From the NCBI GenBank assembly GCA_032988165.1, contig JANTQF010000012.1:1-64000 (forward strand): DNA of 64,000 nt, written 5' to 3'. The position numbers and the translations under genes are program-made. This DNA comes from Emmonsiellopsis sp. PD_33 (Eukaryota > Ascomycota > Eurotiomycetes > Onygenales > Ajellomycetaceae). Below the pieces are notes generated by a model. The model made no database searches, had not been told where the DNA came from, and saw only the letters and a program-made list of their open reading frames with translations. Positions 21,959 through 34,612 of this stretch are shown here, in pieces. How positions within the stretch are numbered: position 1 is the stretch's first letter; every line of letters begins with the position of its first letter.

Positions 21959-24900
21959 TTATCCTTCAGCATCAGTAAACACATCCGTCCCCGCATCCGT
22001 ATTGTTATCGCCTGCCCGGTCATCGCCAGGCCGTCGAGCAATAACAGTATCATCACCGTCACCCTCGTCATCCTCATCGACGTCTGCTAGCGTTGTCCGA
22101 GTATCCTCAAAATTCTCAATCTCGCTAGGAACCGCGCTCAAAACACTCTCATCATCCCTCTGCTCCCGCTTCACGACCACACTATCCTTAGACTTGCCCC
22201 TTGTTCTCTCTCGCGTAATCCCACTCTCCCGCCTGCTACTAGTAGTACTGCTCATAGACACGGCCCGGCTAGTATCCCGCGGCTTCTCAACCTTCACCGC
22301 TGCGACAAGTTTGAGTACGGCATTCTTTGCCTTGACCAAGGCATTCCGCCCCGTTGCATCGGTGGCAACACCAGAAGAAATAGCCTGGTCGAGTAGATCC
22401 TTAACGAGTATTATCAACTCTCCATCATCATCGGATGCAATAACTTGCTCGGGGTTGGCAGAGCGCATGCTGGAACGAAGGCTTTCGGGATCATCAGCGC
22501 CATCCGGGACGCGGGATCCGGATCGTGACGGAGCAGCGGGTGCGGGTGGCGATGGGAGATATAATTTGCTAAGCATCGATATAAGATACTTCTTTTCTTC
22601 CTTGGTCGAGGCGCTTGTCGAGCCAACGCCAAGGATACGTTGAAGGATATCTCGCATGAGAGCTAGATGCAGGCTCTCGCTCGGCCGGAATGGAGGAGGC
22701 GGGGGAGCAGATAAACCTGGAAGCTGGGCTTCACCACCTAGACCAACAATTCGTCGGTCGTCTGTCCATTCAACAAGCATTCCCACCACACCCGTCATAA
22801 GGGACTTGATCTCCTTTTCCCCGACACTCTCGTCAATTTCTCCATCACTGTCCTCGTCAGCTTCCAACGAATAGAAATCGTCAGCGGCCGTTAAAACTGA
22901 ATGTACAACAGGCACAGTAATTTTCCGCATGTGCTGTGCATTGGCGGGACGAGAATGGCAATAGACAGGGAGGAAATATGTCAATGCCTGTCTGAGAGCC
23001 AAATTATCACGGGTCCGTGGGTGGAAAAAGGATAGAACTAGGGCTTGTAGGAGAGTATCGATTGAGTTTTCATTCAGTTCCTTAATCGACGAGGGCACGT
23101 TGGGGCCGGATGGGGACAAAGTGCTGGTAAGAAGCAGTTTGGATAATGCGGTAACGGCAGCCGTTTGAACGATGGGTGGGGAGCTGGTTTTCAATGCTTT
23201 TGCAAAAACCTTGAGCAGGGTTTTCTGGAAGGGAGGAGGAACAACAGAGTTGCTGTCATTCTGAGATGGCACTGGCATCAGTATCGAATGGTGGGTGGTG
23301 AGAATATCGGAAAGGATGCGCAACGCCGTTTCCTGAAGCGCTTCGTGGCCTTTGGTGTAGCAGTGGATAAACAGGCTCATGTTTTCTTCCGCGAGGGTCT
23401 GGGAATAGTTAGAAATACAAATTTAGGTTGGGTAGGTCATTTAAAGTGCTCACCTTGTCCAACAAGCAACATAGACCCAGACACTCCAGACCGCGCTCTC
23501 TAATAGGAGCTTCATGGCTCCTGACTGCGGGGACAACCAGGTTATTCAACATGGTCACTAGATGCATGTTATCCTGCAAGTTGCCTTCGACGTTCTGAAG
23601 CATACATTGCGCAATGTAGAGACATTTCATGTTAACCATAATTTCTCGCAGAACCTTGGCCTTGGCCTCTTCTTTGTTGAAAGGGGTATCTTCACTATCA
23701 CCTTCATCCTCCCCATCGTCTTCATCGGGAGACTCCGAGCGATTCCGCTGGCGCTTGGATTGCTTCACGCCACTTTCATCACTCTGCTCCGATTTGGCGG
23801 AAACGAAGCTATCCTCCGAAACGATCGTGTCATGGACTTCAGCTACGGCCTCAAGGACAACGCCGCAGAATTCACTCTCTCCCGCCGCGTCGGGCCCACA
23901 AACCGCGCGCAAAACCTCCACGACAAGTTTCGTGACCTCTTCTGGAAGGTTAGGCACGGCGAGGGTTTCCCTGAGGAGAGAAAACATCTTCCTTCTCCCA
24001 ACCTCATCGCTATAGTCAAGGGTAAGGCAGATATGAAGAAGTTGTTCCACGATGAATTCGCATTCGACTGTTTCTTCTTCGCCGCCTTCATCTTCAGCTG
24101 GTCGATTGAGTCTCTCCAATAGGCCGGTTGCATATTTGTGAAGGTAGTAGGCTAGTGCTGTCACCTCGGGGATCTTTTCGTCCGCCAAATCGTCATACTT
24201 CCCGTCACCCTCTTCCTTGCAAAAGTCGTTGAAGCTTCTAGCCATAAATACGGTTTCTGGGTTGAGAGATTCCCAAAATTGCTCGTTGAAAACAACGTAT
24301 TCGCGGTAGTCAGGCCGTCCCTCCCAAAAATTTCTCATTGCCTCATGTGCAATGCCGCCTTCGATTCCAGCGTTGACAACGTCAATTCTTTCGAGAAGTT
24401 CCATGAGTGCGGGCATGCTGGGTGGAGCGACTTTTTCCGTTACTTCGCCCTCTTCCTCTTCTGTATCCCGCTTACCAGCACAGTCTTCTATCCACCGCTC
24501 ATAGAATAATCTGCCAGTAGCTTTTCTGACATTCTCATCACGATCTCGGATTCCCCACCGTAGGAGCTTTTCTCTCATTGACAATGATAGATGGCGGAAA
24601 TCGCCCAACTGGGGGAGTAATCGCGAATACAAAGCCCGACGTGTTGGCGCGTCTAGATCACGGGCTCGCTCGAGAAGGTAAGGAAGGGTTGTCGGGGTCA
24701 GTGGAAGGTTTAAGAGTAATGTTCTTCGTACTTCCGCGGTTGCATCGTTTTGTAGTACATCTAGGAGCTTATCTAGTAGAGCAGCCGCCCCATCGTTCCC
24801 ACCCGAATCACCGTCTTCGTCGTCATTGCCAGCGAGTCGACCTAGACCCATCACCGCCTGCACACGCACAGACGGTTCTTTATCTCTGATGCGCTTGATG

Positions 24901-25614
24901 AGGCCTTGGCGAATGAGATGATATAACTCATCATCCACGGAATCTAGCGAATTCACGATGTGGGTGACTATCTGCGTGGCACGGTATCGAATAATTTTTT
25001 CCTTGGCAGCTAAAAGAGGGATCATGGTCGAAACAATGCCAAATATCAACCTAGAGGTAGGCGTTTCCGGCAGTGTCTGTGTCTCGTCTGGGTCACCTTG
25101 GGCGAATAGTTCGAAATCTATATTTGTTAGGCTAGGCTTCGCGTTGAATGATTGGAATGTTCAACCTACCTTTCTCTGACGCAGTCCTCAGAAACGTTCC
25201 TAGAAATCTGATAACCCGGTCTCCGGCCCCTTCTGTCTTCTTAACTCCAAGGACTCTCAGCATGCACCGCGAAACCTCAATGTTAAACTCCTTCTCTGCC
25301 ACTCCGTCGCCATCACCGAAGCTTTCGTCCGCAAGCGATTCCCGATGCTTGCCCTTCTTCCCCTTCTCCCGTTCCCGTCTCAGTCCACAACATCCTTCCT
25401 GTATTTGTCTTAACCGGACCACAAGTTTCCTGTGTCCTGTCGTCGACCGCTGCGCATCTGCGAAAATCTCAACTACTTTTGCGCGAAGGTTCTGCGAGGA
25501 TGTAGGGAAAGCCGGCTCTGGTGGGATATATGCAGGTGCCGCTCCAGACGGAGGGGCCGAGGATTTGCGCGTGGATGTCGCAGAGGTGGCGCGAGCAGAG
25601 ACTCGAGCAGGCAT
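21959..25614 (-). CDS. cnd3: Condensin complex subunit 3 (HEAT-repeat CAP-G / Ycg1 / Cnd3)
   Basis: Three minus-strand exons, 25614-25170, 25117-23454 and 23398-21959, encode 1182 aa. The introns are 52 and 55 bp, each with a CTAAC branch just before the acceptor. Residues about 35-700 form HEAT repeats, including LIRQGLIKRIRDKEPSVRVQ and VMGLGRLAG followed by LLLNLPLTPTTLPYLLERARD, a hallmark of CAP-G/Ycg1. An acidic Ser/Glu/Asp-rich insert (around SPDEDDGEDEGD) precedes a further HEAT segment. The C-terminal 250 residues are low-complexity, acidic and probably phosphorylated. As a condensin HEAT subunit it binds DNA with CAP-H and drives mitotic chromosome compaction in the nucleus. The length is typical of filamentous fungi. 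It is transcribed divergently from cysteine synthase, 708 bp away. Confidence 0.93.
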
Positions 25615-26322
25615 TCTTGCTATTCCGGCGCAACCGAGGGCGAGCGCTGGCCTAATTTATGACACGAGTGGGTTGCTGTTTGTTGGCGGGGTGGTGGGCA
25701 CGAATTTCCGAGTAAATGTAGGAATCAGGGTCAGGCAAAAGGCGCATTAACACGTAGAGCATCTGTATTCCGTGTCAGATGGCTGCAGTTGTGCTAGATA
25801 TGTTAGATAGGGTCGTGGGGCTGCTGGATGTCGTCGAGGTTGTTGATGTTTCGATTGTTTACATTTGAGATAGACAGGGTCATCCGGGTAACCGCTAAAC
25901 CCGATTCGGCCATCGAGCAGTAAACAAAGCTAATGCACGTTGATTGCGCTAAGATAAGGGCTTGGGTGCCACGTGCATGTCTTGGCATTGATTGCTAATC
26001 TGGAGTAATTCCCCCCTTTTCACCAGCGGCGACGATATACCCAGAAAGAAACATTATTTCTGGTGATATCTCGGCCTACAAATCAAGCTGATACTTCCTT
26101 GGTGCCTGTGTTTTCCCCTGAAGCAAACCGCGGCTCGATAACCTCGCCATCCCCGAATTTACTCCGCAATCAGATAAGGTTGTGCCTGCCCAGGTGGCTT
26201 GCCAATCTTCACGTGATCCTTTACAGATCCGATCACGCAATCTCCAATTGCTGAGGAGACAAACCGCCGACTACTTCCTACATCACCGACGCATTACTTC
26301 GTTCAAGTGCGCACCGCCCAGC
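25615..26322. promoter_or_regulatory. Shared divergent promoter region of cnd3 and cysB
   Basis: The 708 bp between the two divergent start codons must contain both promoters. The cysB side has a C/T-rich stretch (25990-26120) and a TTGCCAATC box (CCAAT-like, read GATTGGCAA on the minus strand) near 26200. No operator can be defined from sequence alone. Confidence 0.5.
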
Positions 26323-27549
26323 ATGTTTCGCAGTAGTATCAGACGCTTTGCCACGACGGCATACAGATCAGCGGAGAGCGTAGCGCAGATTGAGGCCAAA
26401 AACCCCTATGGGATCAAAGTTTCCAAGGCGCAGGGGGTGGTGAAAGGCCTCACTGGAGGTAAGTTGCTCCGCAGATTTTTATGCGCCTCGCATACCCCGT
26501 CTCTCAGTTCCCTTATATGATGGGTCGTCCTTCTAACCGTTACTTGTATAGCAATCGGAAACACACCCCTCATCCGTTTGAATCGACTCTCCGCCGAGAC
26601 CGGTTGCGAAGTCCTCGGCAAAGCCGAATTCCAAAACCCCGGGGGAAGCGTGAAGGACCGGGCCGCGTTATACGTTGTTAAAGATGCAGAGGAGCGCGGG
26701 CTGCTGAAACCCGGTGGCACAGTCGTCGAGGGTACGGCAGGTAACACCGGAATCGGCCTGGCGCATGTTTGCCGGTCCAAGGGATACAAACTCGTTATCT
26801 ACATGCCAAACACCCAATCGCAAGGCAAGATCGACCTCCTACGACTCCTCGGTGCGGAGGTTTACCCCGTCCCAGCCGTCGCTTTCGACAACCCGCAGAA
26901 TTACAACCATCAAGCTAGAAGACACGCCGAGTCGCTTGAGAACGCAGTCTGGACCAACCAGTTCGACAACACGGCCAATCGCCGCGCGCATATTGAGACG
27001 ACCGGTCCGGAAATCTGGGCTCAGACTGAGGGCAAGGTCGACGCTTTTACCTGCGCGACTGGTACCGGTGGCACGCTTGCGGGTACCACGAGATATCTGA
27101 AGACAGTTTCTGATGGCCGGGTAAAGTCTTTCTTGGCGGATCCTCCCGGAAGTGTTCTGTTCAGCTACATTTCTAGCGGCGGCAACCTCATTGAGAGAAC
27201 TGGAAGTAGCATAACGGAAGGAATCGGCCAGGGACGTGTCACCGACAACCTGCAGCCCGATATCGATCTCGTGGACGGAGCGTTGAACATTAGCGACGAG
27301 AAGAGCATTGAAATGGTGTACCGGTGTCTGGACGAGGAGGGTCTCTACCTTGGCGCCAGCTCCGCTCTCAACGTCGTCGCTGCCAAGGAAGTTGCTGAGA
27401 AGTTAGGCAAGGGACATACCGTTGTTACAGTGCTATGCGACGGTGCTTATAGATATGCCGATCGTCTATTTTCGGAAACGTGGTTGAAGAACAAGAATCT
27501 GCGCAGCGCTATACCCAAGCATTTGGAGAAATATATTGTACTACCGTGA
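26323..27549 (+). CDS. cysB: Cysteine synthase (O-acetylserine sulfhydrylase), mitochondrial type
   Basis: Two exons, 26323-26458 and 26552-27549, encode 377 aa; the 93-bp intron has GTAAGT, a TCTAAC branch and TAG. It is a fold-type II PLP enzyme making cysteine from O-acetyl-L-serine and sulfide. Lys-80 in NPGGSVKDRAAL is the PLP Schiff-base residue; GTAGNTGIG binds the cofactor phosphate and ATGTGGT is the second glycine loop. The N terminus MFRSSIRRFATTAYRS is basic, hydroxylated and lacks acids, which fits a mitochondrial presequence. Length and sequence pattern agree closely with Aspergillus CysB and yeast Mcy1. The last residues are KYIVLP. Another sulfur-metabolism gene, sulfite oxidase, lies 15 kb away, but there is no sign of a cluster. 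Confidence 0.95.
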
Positions 27550-28121
27550 TTTTTTTAGGATATAGTATTTATAGACTTATGAATTTATTTGGATCATTTA
27601 CTGGTTGGTTGGTCTCTGGGTTTGGAATTTTGCCTTCGATGCATGGGAAATAAATTTATGCTAGCGATTTGCCGGAGCGATTCGCAATGTGCTAAACATA
27701 TTCCAATGGATTTCGATGGAAAATATAATACAACTAAGTTCTACTATCTATCTGTATGCCCACCGATTTTATTTGGATAATGCTACACTCATACTTTGGT
27801 GATTTGGGGTTGCCCAGAACTGGCACTAAACCTAGCCCCTGAATTCAGGGGTAACTACAACATTTAAGTCAATCGAGCTGGATACTGTGCTTGTCGTAAC
27901 ATCAGGAGTCTGACCGAAGACCGTCATGCTGAGGTTGTGGGTGTGGGAGCCGGCCAGAGGATCCTTCGCTCTTCTTTGGACTCTAATCGGTGGGTTCGAG
28001 TGCCTTCAAGGGAGTGGGTTTCTTCCCCCCTTTCTCTTGGCCTTGAGGATGTGTAGTTTAAGCGTTGCTAGGGCGTGGGTATTGTCGTGGCTATGGAATG
28101 TGCGATATATGCATGGTGTAA
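27550..28121. other. Start of the degraded gene-poor region
   Basis: Holds the 3' flank of cysB and AT-rich sequence. Open frames are short and without motifs. From here to about 40.8 kb no intact gene is convincing. Confidence 0.5.
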
Positions 28122-28445
28122 TCAAGCCTTTCTCCAAACTTTAACTGGTAGATGGATAAAGGAGAACCCCGTGTTTTCATGGTCAGCTTCTGGTTCGGTC
28201 GACAGGTCTTCTTCTTCATCTGACTCGTCACCAGAGTGATGAGGCGCATCGTGTTTGTCGACACTCGAGTTGACGAAGGCATACTGTTCACTCACCCGGC
28301 GATAGATTCTGATATAATAAACACGTGCATCTGGGGTGGACTGTTCATTGAATTTGTTGATGCTTTCCGCGATAGCATCAGCAGCATAGTGAGAGGGGGC
28401 AGTAAACAAAAAGTGTAATCCAACTAAAAGGAAGAACATGGCCAT
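28122..28445 (-). pseudogene. Unrecognised minus-strand fragment with acidic stretch
   Basis: A 107-aa open frame has a hydrophobic start (MAMFFLLVGLHFLF) and the segment RVYYIRIYRRVSEQYAFVN followed by an acidic Ser/Asp/Glu run. Composition is protein-like but no flanking exons complete it. Unknown family; probably part of a decayed gene. Confidence 0.25.
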
Positions 28446-29076
28446 TACAACAATAGGCTCTCGAGTGCCTGTCTTCCATACACATTAATCTCCAATTCCC
28501 CGCGTGGGAGGGTAGATTGACAATATGGTCGGGTAACTACTCTATCCGAGGAGGTTCGAAGAATCCGTCGGGCAGAGTATTGAGTCGGATTATATATCGG
28601 AGATCCCATATCGCTTTCAGGGGCACCAAACAGATGCTGCCATCTAGGTTTTTCCTGTGCCTGGGAATCCTTGCAGTATCAGGACTCAATTTTCGAAATG
28701 ATGACAAGCCTGGAAACACTCTTGCTGTTCTTCAGACAATGTGAAACGATCATCCTCAAGGAAGCATTGAAAGGTCTCATTGACAGCCTGCGGAGAAAGA
28801 TCTGAACATTGTGTGTGGCGGTGTCTGGGGGCGTCGAGCACTACTCATCGCGGGAAGTAGGTAGCTGGAGCCAATTGAATGAGAGACACGTTGAAATTGA
28901 CAACCTTCGGAGATCCGCCAGATGGTCAAATAAAAGGAAAAATCTCGCGAAAAAAGCGAAATTGAATGAATTCCCCGCGCGTAACGCAGCGATATTGCAG
29001 TTGAACCTCCCTGAGCGTTGTAGCAGTGTTAAAAATGAAAATAACTGCCGGGTCTCATAACCTGTGGGAAGGTGGA

Positions 29077-29114
29077 AGATCTCTCTCTATATTGACTCTC
29101 AGAGGGAGAGATCT
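29077..29114. repeat. Imperfect inverted repeat (AGATCTCTCTCT / AGAGGGAGAGATCT)
   Basis: Two 12-14-base arms are nearly complementary with a 12-base loop, so the single strand could form a hairpin. It sits in gene-free sequence and is not followed by a T-run. No function is assigned. Confidence 0.6.
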
Positions 29115-29770
29115 ATCTACCGATTACCGTGGAACAACAAAGCAGCCGGAGATAGTCGACGACTGTCATTGACTCTAGTCTCCCTGTTACTCTTTTGAGA
29201 AGCAGCTGAAAGCTCCCCCTGACCATCGCCGCTTGAGTAACATATGTAAATAAGGATGACGCCTTGTCAAGGTTCTTAAAGCCTGGCGTATCCCCACCTG
29301 TACTCAGATTATATAATGCCAAAGTAATATTTAATCCATGAGTAAGGAGAGAGCACACGCTGTGAATCAACTTTGCTCGCAGAGAGCAAAGAAATTCCGT
29401 GCCGGAACGCGGGAAATTCTATAGAACGCGGCATACTCTTCGATGAACCGCAATACATCCTGATATGGCATGTTCATTTTGAGGCATGTAGCTTCCTTTG
29501 CCTAAGGGCACCCATACTGGCAGGTGCCTTTGGGGATATCTGAGTCTGATTGGTATGTAGTCGAGACCAAGTCCCGTGTTGCCCATCTGTTTTAGTGGTT
29601 CTAGGACACCGAGGCGAAAAGAACCCAATGACGGTTTCATGTGGACTATTCATAGGTTGGCAGACGTTAGCCATATGGGTACCTTTTTGTGTTTTGCATC
29701 ACTGTATAGCTTGTGATCCCCTACTGATGTGAATCAGGGGCCGGAAATCCCTTGCTTGCAATGGCTATAG

Positions 29771-30001
29771 TCAACTGGGTCCACGGGTGGATTCTTGCAT
29801 CCATATATCAGTGTCAAAACCATGTATATGCATCTTCACCTCTGCAATGGCAACAGTTTTGTCCGCTGTTTTCAAGTAACCATCAGTTCTTACCTGGATG
29901 GTTGTGTTCCCCAGGGTCTCTTTGAAAACACTATGTATCAACGTCCATTTGGAATTAGCATGCGGACAGAATGCAGCGACAGCATTGAGAAGCAGAATCA
30001 A
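29771..30001 (-). pseudogene. PD-(D/E)XK-nuclease-like remnant
   Basis: The minus-strand open piece contains TIQVRTDGYLKTADKTVAIAEVK. A hydrophobic strand ending in Glu-x-Lys, preceded by Asp-Gly, fits the D-(E)xK core of restriction-endonuclease-like folds found in many uncharacterised fungal proteins. The following IWMQES resembles the residues after the ExK strand in those proteins. The frame stops shortly afterwards and the upstream part (29955-30449, another frame) is unrecognised, so the gene is truncated or broken. Family assignment is inferred from motif spacing only. Confidence 0.35.
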
Positions 30002-30522
30002 GGGTTTTGCCGGCCTTTATGTGAGTATTATTAATACTAGTGTCTTCCGGTAATCTGGCCAAATAGCTATCAAGCGCAGTGAACGCAATGTGCCGCTCAT
30101 TTGTCAGGGTGGGTATCCATGCTTCCATCTGGTATATGGTGTTGTTGATAATTCGTAAGGCGAAGCGGAGAAGTTTTCTCCATATGAGTGCGTATCGGAT
30201 GAGATATGGAGTCAGGTAGGATGATGGTAGAACCGTGGACGACGGAGCGAGTTGCATGAAAATTATGGCCCTTCTGACCGGCGTTCTTATGATAGGATTT
30301 TCTTCAGCACTCTTCCATCGCACTGACCACTGACGCGGACATAGACCTGAAGAGAAGGATAAGGTGCTGCTCGCCTTTTTACTATCCGTATTTTTCGCTA
30401 GAGTTGTTAGTAGTTTGAAAAACAATGGGATACTTTCAAGTGAGCACATCCACCAACTACTATCTTATGTGCTGGGGTCAATGGCTCTCCCTCAGGGGGT
30501 CTTTTTGGAGCCGTGATTCTAC

Positions 30523-30577
30523 TAACCAAAACATAGGTTAGGAACTACATTCAGAGTAGAGAGTACAGGGTCAGGGA
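30523..30577. repeat. Dispersed repeat fragment A, copy 2
   Basis: Matches 4186-4240 with scattered substitutions; see that entry. Here the repeat lies directly beside the minus-strand fragment at 30571-30891, whose paralogue is at 6030-6240. Confidence 0.75.
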
Positions 30578-30891
30578 GTTAGGGGGGAATATACCTTAGC
30601 ATATCTGCAGCACTGGAGGTCGTCATATATCTTCATGCCCAGGTAGCGATCTCCGACCACGTCGATCATCTGCTCCCTGTTATATCTATACAGGGAGATC
30701 CCGTCCGTCGCCTTATTGAACCCAATCTCCATGACGGGCAAGACATTCATAAAGTCTGCATATTCGCGGAAGAAGGCTAGGACTTCATGTCTCGATGATT
30801 CTGGAGTCAGGAAAGCGGGCTTCCTGTGGGGGGCTTGGGGGGCAGAATCCGGCTGTGTATCCTCAGTGGCCTCAATGACCGGGGGTAGCAT
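30571..30891 (-). pseudogene. Gene fragment paralogous to 6030-6240, unknown family
   Basis: A 106-aa open piece includes HRKPAFLTPESSRHEVLAFF, VMEIGFNKATDG and REQMIDVVGDRYLGMKIYDDL. It is the longer copy of the fragment at 6030-6240. No start or end of a complete gene is visible. It lies just downstream, in minus-strand order, of the SNF2-like piece at 31179-31562 and may once have belonged to the same gene. Function not recognised. Confidence 0.5.
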
Positions 30892-31178
30892 CCCCCCTTG
30901 GCCACCACCAGATCCACTGCCAACACCCAGACGGTCATCACTCTACCTGTTATGTGGTTAGAGAGCAACTATTATGAGCCTTTGTCAAGTAGTGTTCTCT
31001 CAAACAGAATCGTTGCAGTGTCCCACCCACTAACCTCTCCTCAATCCACCTCAGGGGAGAGATCTTCCCCATCCTTGGGATCTTCACCTTCCTTCTCTAT
31101 AAAACTGGGGACTTTCCCGCCCGTCAGAAGATATCTGGATTACCATGTCACATTGGATGTTAGCACAATGGTGAGGGC

Positions 31179-31562
31179 TTATTTCATACCATTTGTGTTG
31201 AGTGCTTCCAATCTCTTGATCAGGTCCTTTGTATTGATGATATATCCCTGACACAGGGGATCACAGTCTGACCCAGTATCATAACTACCATGGTATAGCA
31301 AAATACTGAAAAGGCCCTTGAAACGGTCAATTTCATTTAACCAGTTGTCGATGAGCGCTGGTGGAACCACAATCAATGTCGGCTGAAAAGGGGCTGGTTT
31401 TAACTCGGCCATTTTTTCTGAATAGGAAACACCAATAACTTGGCACCAAGCTTTCCTTATTCGACCGAAATTATCCCCTGAAACTTTCCCTGGCTGTATC
31501 CCCACCATAGTCAGCAGGGAATTAACCATGGAAGAGGTCTTTGAGATCATGATCCTCCCCAA
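31179..31562 (-). pseudogene. SNF2-family ATPase remnant (copy 1)
   Basis: The minus-strand frame contains PTLIVVPPALIDNWLNEIDRF, which corresponds to motif Ia of SNF2/DEAD-like helicases (a hydrophobic strand, PP, then xxWxxEI). FSILLYHGS follows, also typical of the region after motif Ia. The Walker A segment that should precede it is absent and the frame stops soon after, before a DEAH box. It is a truncated remnant of an SNF2 chromatin-remodelling-type ATPase. Confidence 0.5.
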
Positions 31563-31827
31563 CTAACTGTAATCCCACAATAACAGTCTCTCCACCAATA
31601 GGGGCTTCACAGCTTTGGATTAGTGTAGCCCAAAGGGTTTTCCATCCCCGCCTCTACCCTATCCGTTGGCTTCTGGAGACGATATACGGTGTGCTCAAGC
31701 TGTTCCGGGATCTATATTCTAACCGTTAGCATGCTCTTATGTCCGAACAAGCCTCCTTGGTGATTTAAATAGGGTTTTGAAAGACTTACTTTGCCGCACA
31801 AGGGTGGGGGAGTATGACTGTGAAAGT

Positions 31828-32157
31828 TTACCGGAAGAACTTCGTAGAGCCAATGATGTGGTAGTAGTATTTTGCGAGAATCACGACAAGAGTGATTCTA
31901 TGCTCTGTCCAAGCAAACCAAGTGAAGACATATGGACGACAATCAGGCTTGAGATACTGCACAACAGAGTTGTGATATGCTGGCCAGTATTCAGCTGCAC
32001 TCGTTAACAAGATATGCACGATGTATTGAGAAGAGGAGGTGCCCCCGGGCCCACAGACAACCTGGACCCGGAGTGGAGTAGATTGCAGCCGGCCCAGCCC
32101 CATGTATTCTTGTTGGAATCTTTTATATCTTCGGTTTTTAACCATGGGACGCGGCAA
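31828..32157 (-). pseudogene. Unassigned minus-strand coding remnant
   Basis: A 109-aa open piece contains SSQYIVHILLTSAAEYWPAY and FAWTEHRITLVVILAKYYYH. The composition is protein-like and it lies in the same orientation as the SNF2-like fragments. I cannot name the family. It ends without a recognisable start or continuation. Confidence 0.3.
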
Positions 32158-34612
32158 TCATAGAACAGTTATCATCCGCTATGGTTGTATGCGTGGCATT
32201 GCTGTAGCAGAGACTTTAGTCCCAGTAGCTTTGAAGATAATGGCAAGCCATTGATTGTTAAAGCACTCATGGATGCCAGATTTGAGATTAGACTTCTTCT
32301 GGCATGTAGCCAGAGGTTCCCATTAGTTGAGTTGTTGAACGAATGATAGCGGTACATACCTGCCTCAGTTTGTGCAGTCTGGGCAATAGTTGTTGTGGAA
32401 CTTTTCTCGATGGGTTCCCATCAGCACTTCAGTATATTGCGTACTTCAATCGCGGTACGCGCTTCTAACACACCCTCTCGGAAGACCCTAGTATCGCACT
32501 CCGAATTCTTTGCTAAGTGGTTCCGGATATATCGATGTATTTGTCCGGGTCCTGCGCGGGGACCGGGGATGTAGATCCACCAACAGGGCTGCCGCCAGTA
32601 TTAACCCCGGCCAGAATGGCATCTTATCTGGTGTCACTCCTGGCTCCCTGAAATTACCTGTCTCGTTAATCTCACTGAAATCCTCATTGTACATGTTCAT
32701 CTTGCTTCTTGCATACTGGATCACCCCTTCTCCCTTTGGAACAAGGTGGGCCTCCTCGAGGTAGAAAAATTAATAATAGAAGAAAAAAGGTAATGAAACG
32801 ACCTGGGACCAGAGGTCTGAGATGTGATCATGGGGAAACTCCCAGTCTTGGAAAAACTGGGTACAATAGGGCATTAGGCTAGCAGTAGAAAGGAGTTAGT
32901 GGAAGTCATGAAGATAGGGGAAAACATAGGCATACCAAGGCTGTCCCCAGTGGTAAAATAATATATTTCATGGGTAAGAAGACCACTGGGAGAGACATTT
33001 GCACACTGCCACAGTCTTTATCCAGCGCAAAATAGCCCGTGTCAAATGCATTGTGAGTGATGATCTTGGGCGTAATCAGCGCCGTTTGATGATAGACACC
33101 AAAGGTGGAGGTACTGACTGCTCCTCCCATGCATCTTCAAGGTATCATGGCTCCGCTCCCTCCTTGAATGCCGATTGAGAGTCCCATCTCGTCCCTTCCA
33201 CCCCGGACCCGGATAACAGCCAGATGTGTTGCTTCTCAAGGTTCGTGGAACTCTTCCCGAGCCAGCTCCAATATGATAATGCAATATCTCTGTCCTCCAG
33301 GGCTTTGGAAAATCTGTAATCCTTGGGCTCCAAGGCGTCTCGGTGCAAGAATACATGATTCTGTCCATTTTTGAGGTTGCCTATCGAGTTAAAGTGTGTG
33401 GGCCATTTCAGGCCTTCCAAGCTTGTCGGTTGGTAGATTCCAAATCTACAGGGATTCGTCCCCTGAAGTCGAAAATGAGTTACCACAGCGAGGCAACTGG
33501 CGTATCTAGAAACCACCGCGTAAAGCAGAGGTGCCGTAACATAGGTAAGGCAACTTTGCCCCACAGGTGACCTGTAAATTCGTTGAAATCCTGAGGATCC
33601 CAAGCCAGGTGGTGTAGAATCTCATCCTGGCGATTTGGGAGGGTCCAGTACATACTATGGACGAATAACTGACCGGTTGTAGTGCACCCAGTTTTTCCCT
33701 GAGTATTCTCCATTGTCCTAATAGACAGTTAGGTTCTAATATCTTCAGTTCCCCCGACGTATGGCTATACATAGCCCTAACTGAATAACCTTCTTAGCAT
33801 AGCCACGACTGTAATAGGTATTAGTAATATGCAATACTTCGAGAATCTTAATATGAAAGACAGGGGGGGGGGAATGAAGTACTTACATTTTAAGGATGTA
33901 AATAGCAACAGAGAAGCCTGTAAAGATGATGAGCTTGCTCCTCCCGCATATACTTCAACTCCTGAACCATTAATTATTTCACATCTAAGCAATATTGCGC
34001 AGATATACCCTGAGGTTGCAGCCAAAGGTGATGTTCGCAATGTTTGCAAGAAAGCGACCACTCCATAGCTAAGAAATGGACAAGAAGGGGGAGGCCGCAG
34101 ACCTTGAATCGGTAGTGATCGAAGGTTGAATCAGGCTGGGAGGTCTCCGATTCGTGGGGGTTCAAAGGGATACCGACGGTTGCTTTCAGCCTAATCGTAG
34201 ACCAATAACTAGATAAAGAGTGACTCCAAAATGCAGGAAGCCGACAGCACGTCAGAAGTCGTCTGTGGGCTTTCCTTCGCACGGAGAGTATCTCGAAAGG
34301 CCAACGACACGGTTCGCAGATAACCAACCTAGAAGCAACAACGCAGGGAGCGTTTGGAGGGGAAAAGTGAAGCACCCGTATATGAACAAACGAGGGAAAA
34401 CCCGGCCGATTGGGTATAGACAGTTATGGAACTGGCCTCAGATAAGTGGAAAATGGCTCTTATCCCGTGGGCCCCTAGTAATTCCTTCTAGGGGGTGGGT
34501 GATAGTATTATTAGCAGAACAAATCACTAGGAAGTTACCTTGGGTGGGTTTTCTCCTTGGAGGATTTTGAAATCAAAACATTACTAGCTTTGAATGGCCG
34601 TGTAGTTACATA
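32158..34612. other. Degraded stretch with short unassigned frames
   Basis: Several minus-strand open pieces of 75-150 aa (for example 33145-33603 and 32906-33130) overlap in different frames without a continuous protein. Some segments look coding (ITHNAFDTGYFALDKDCGSV) but none matches a family I know. I regard the region as decayed coding DNA. Confidence 0.35.

Noticed and set aside
22002..22643. 213-aa + frame rich in Ser
   Set aside because: It is antisense to the C-terminal part of the condensin gene.
28550..28570. GGTTCGAAGAATCC, similar to a tRNA B box
   Set aside because: No matching A box, acceptor stem or cloverleaf could be formed around it.
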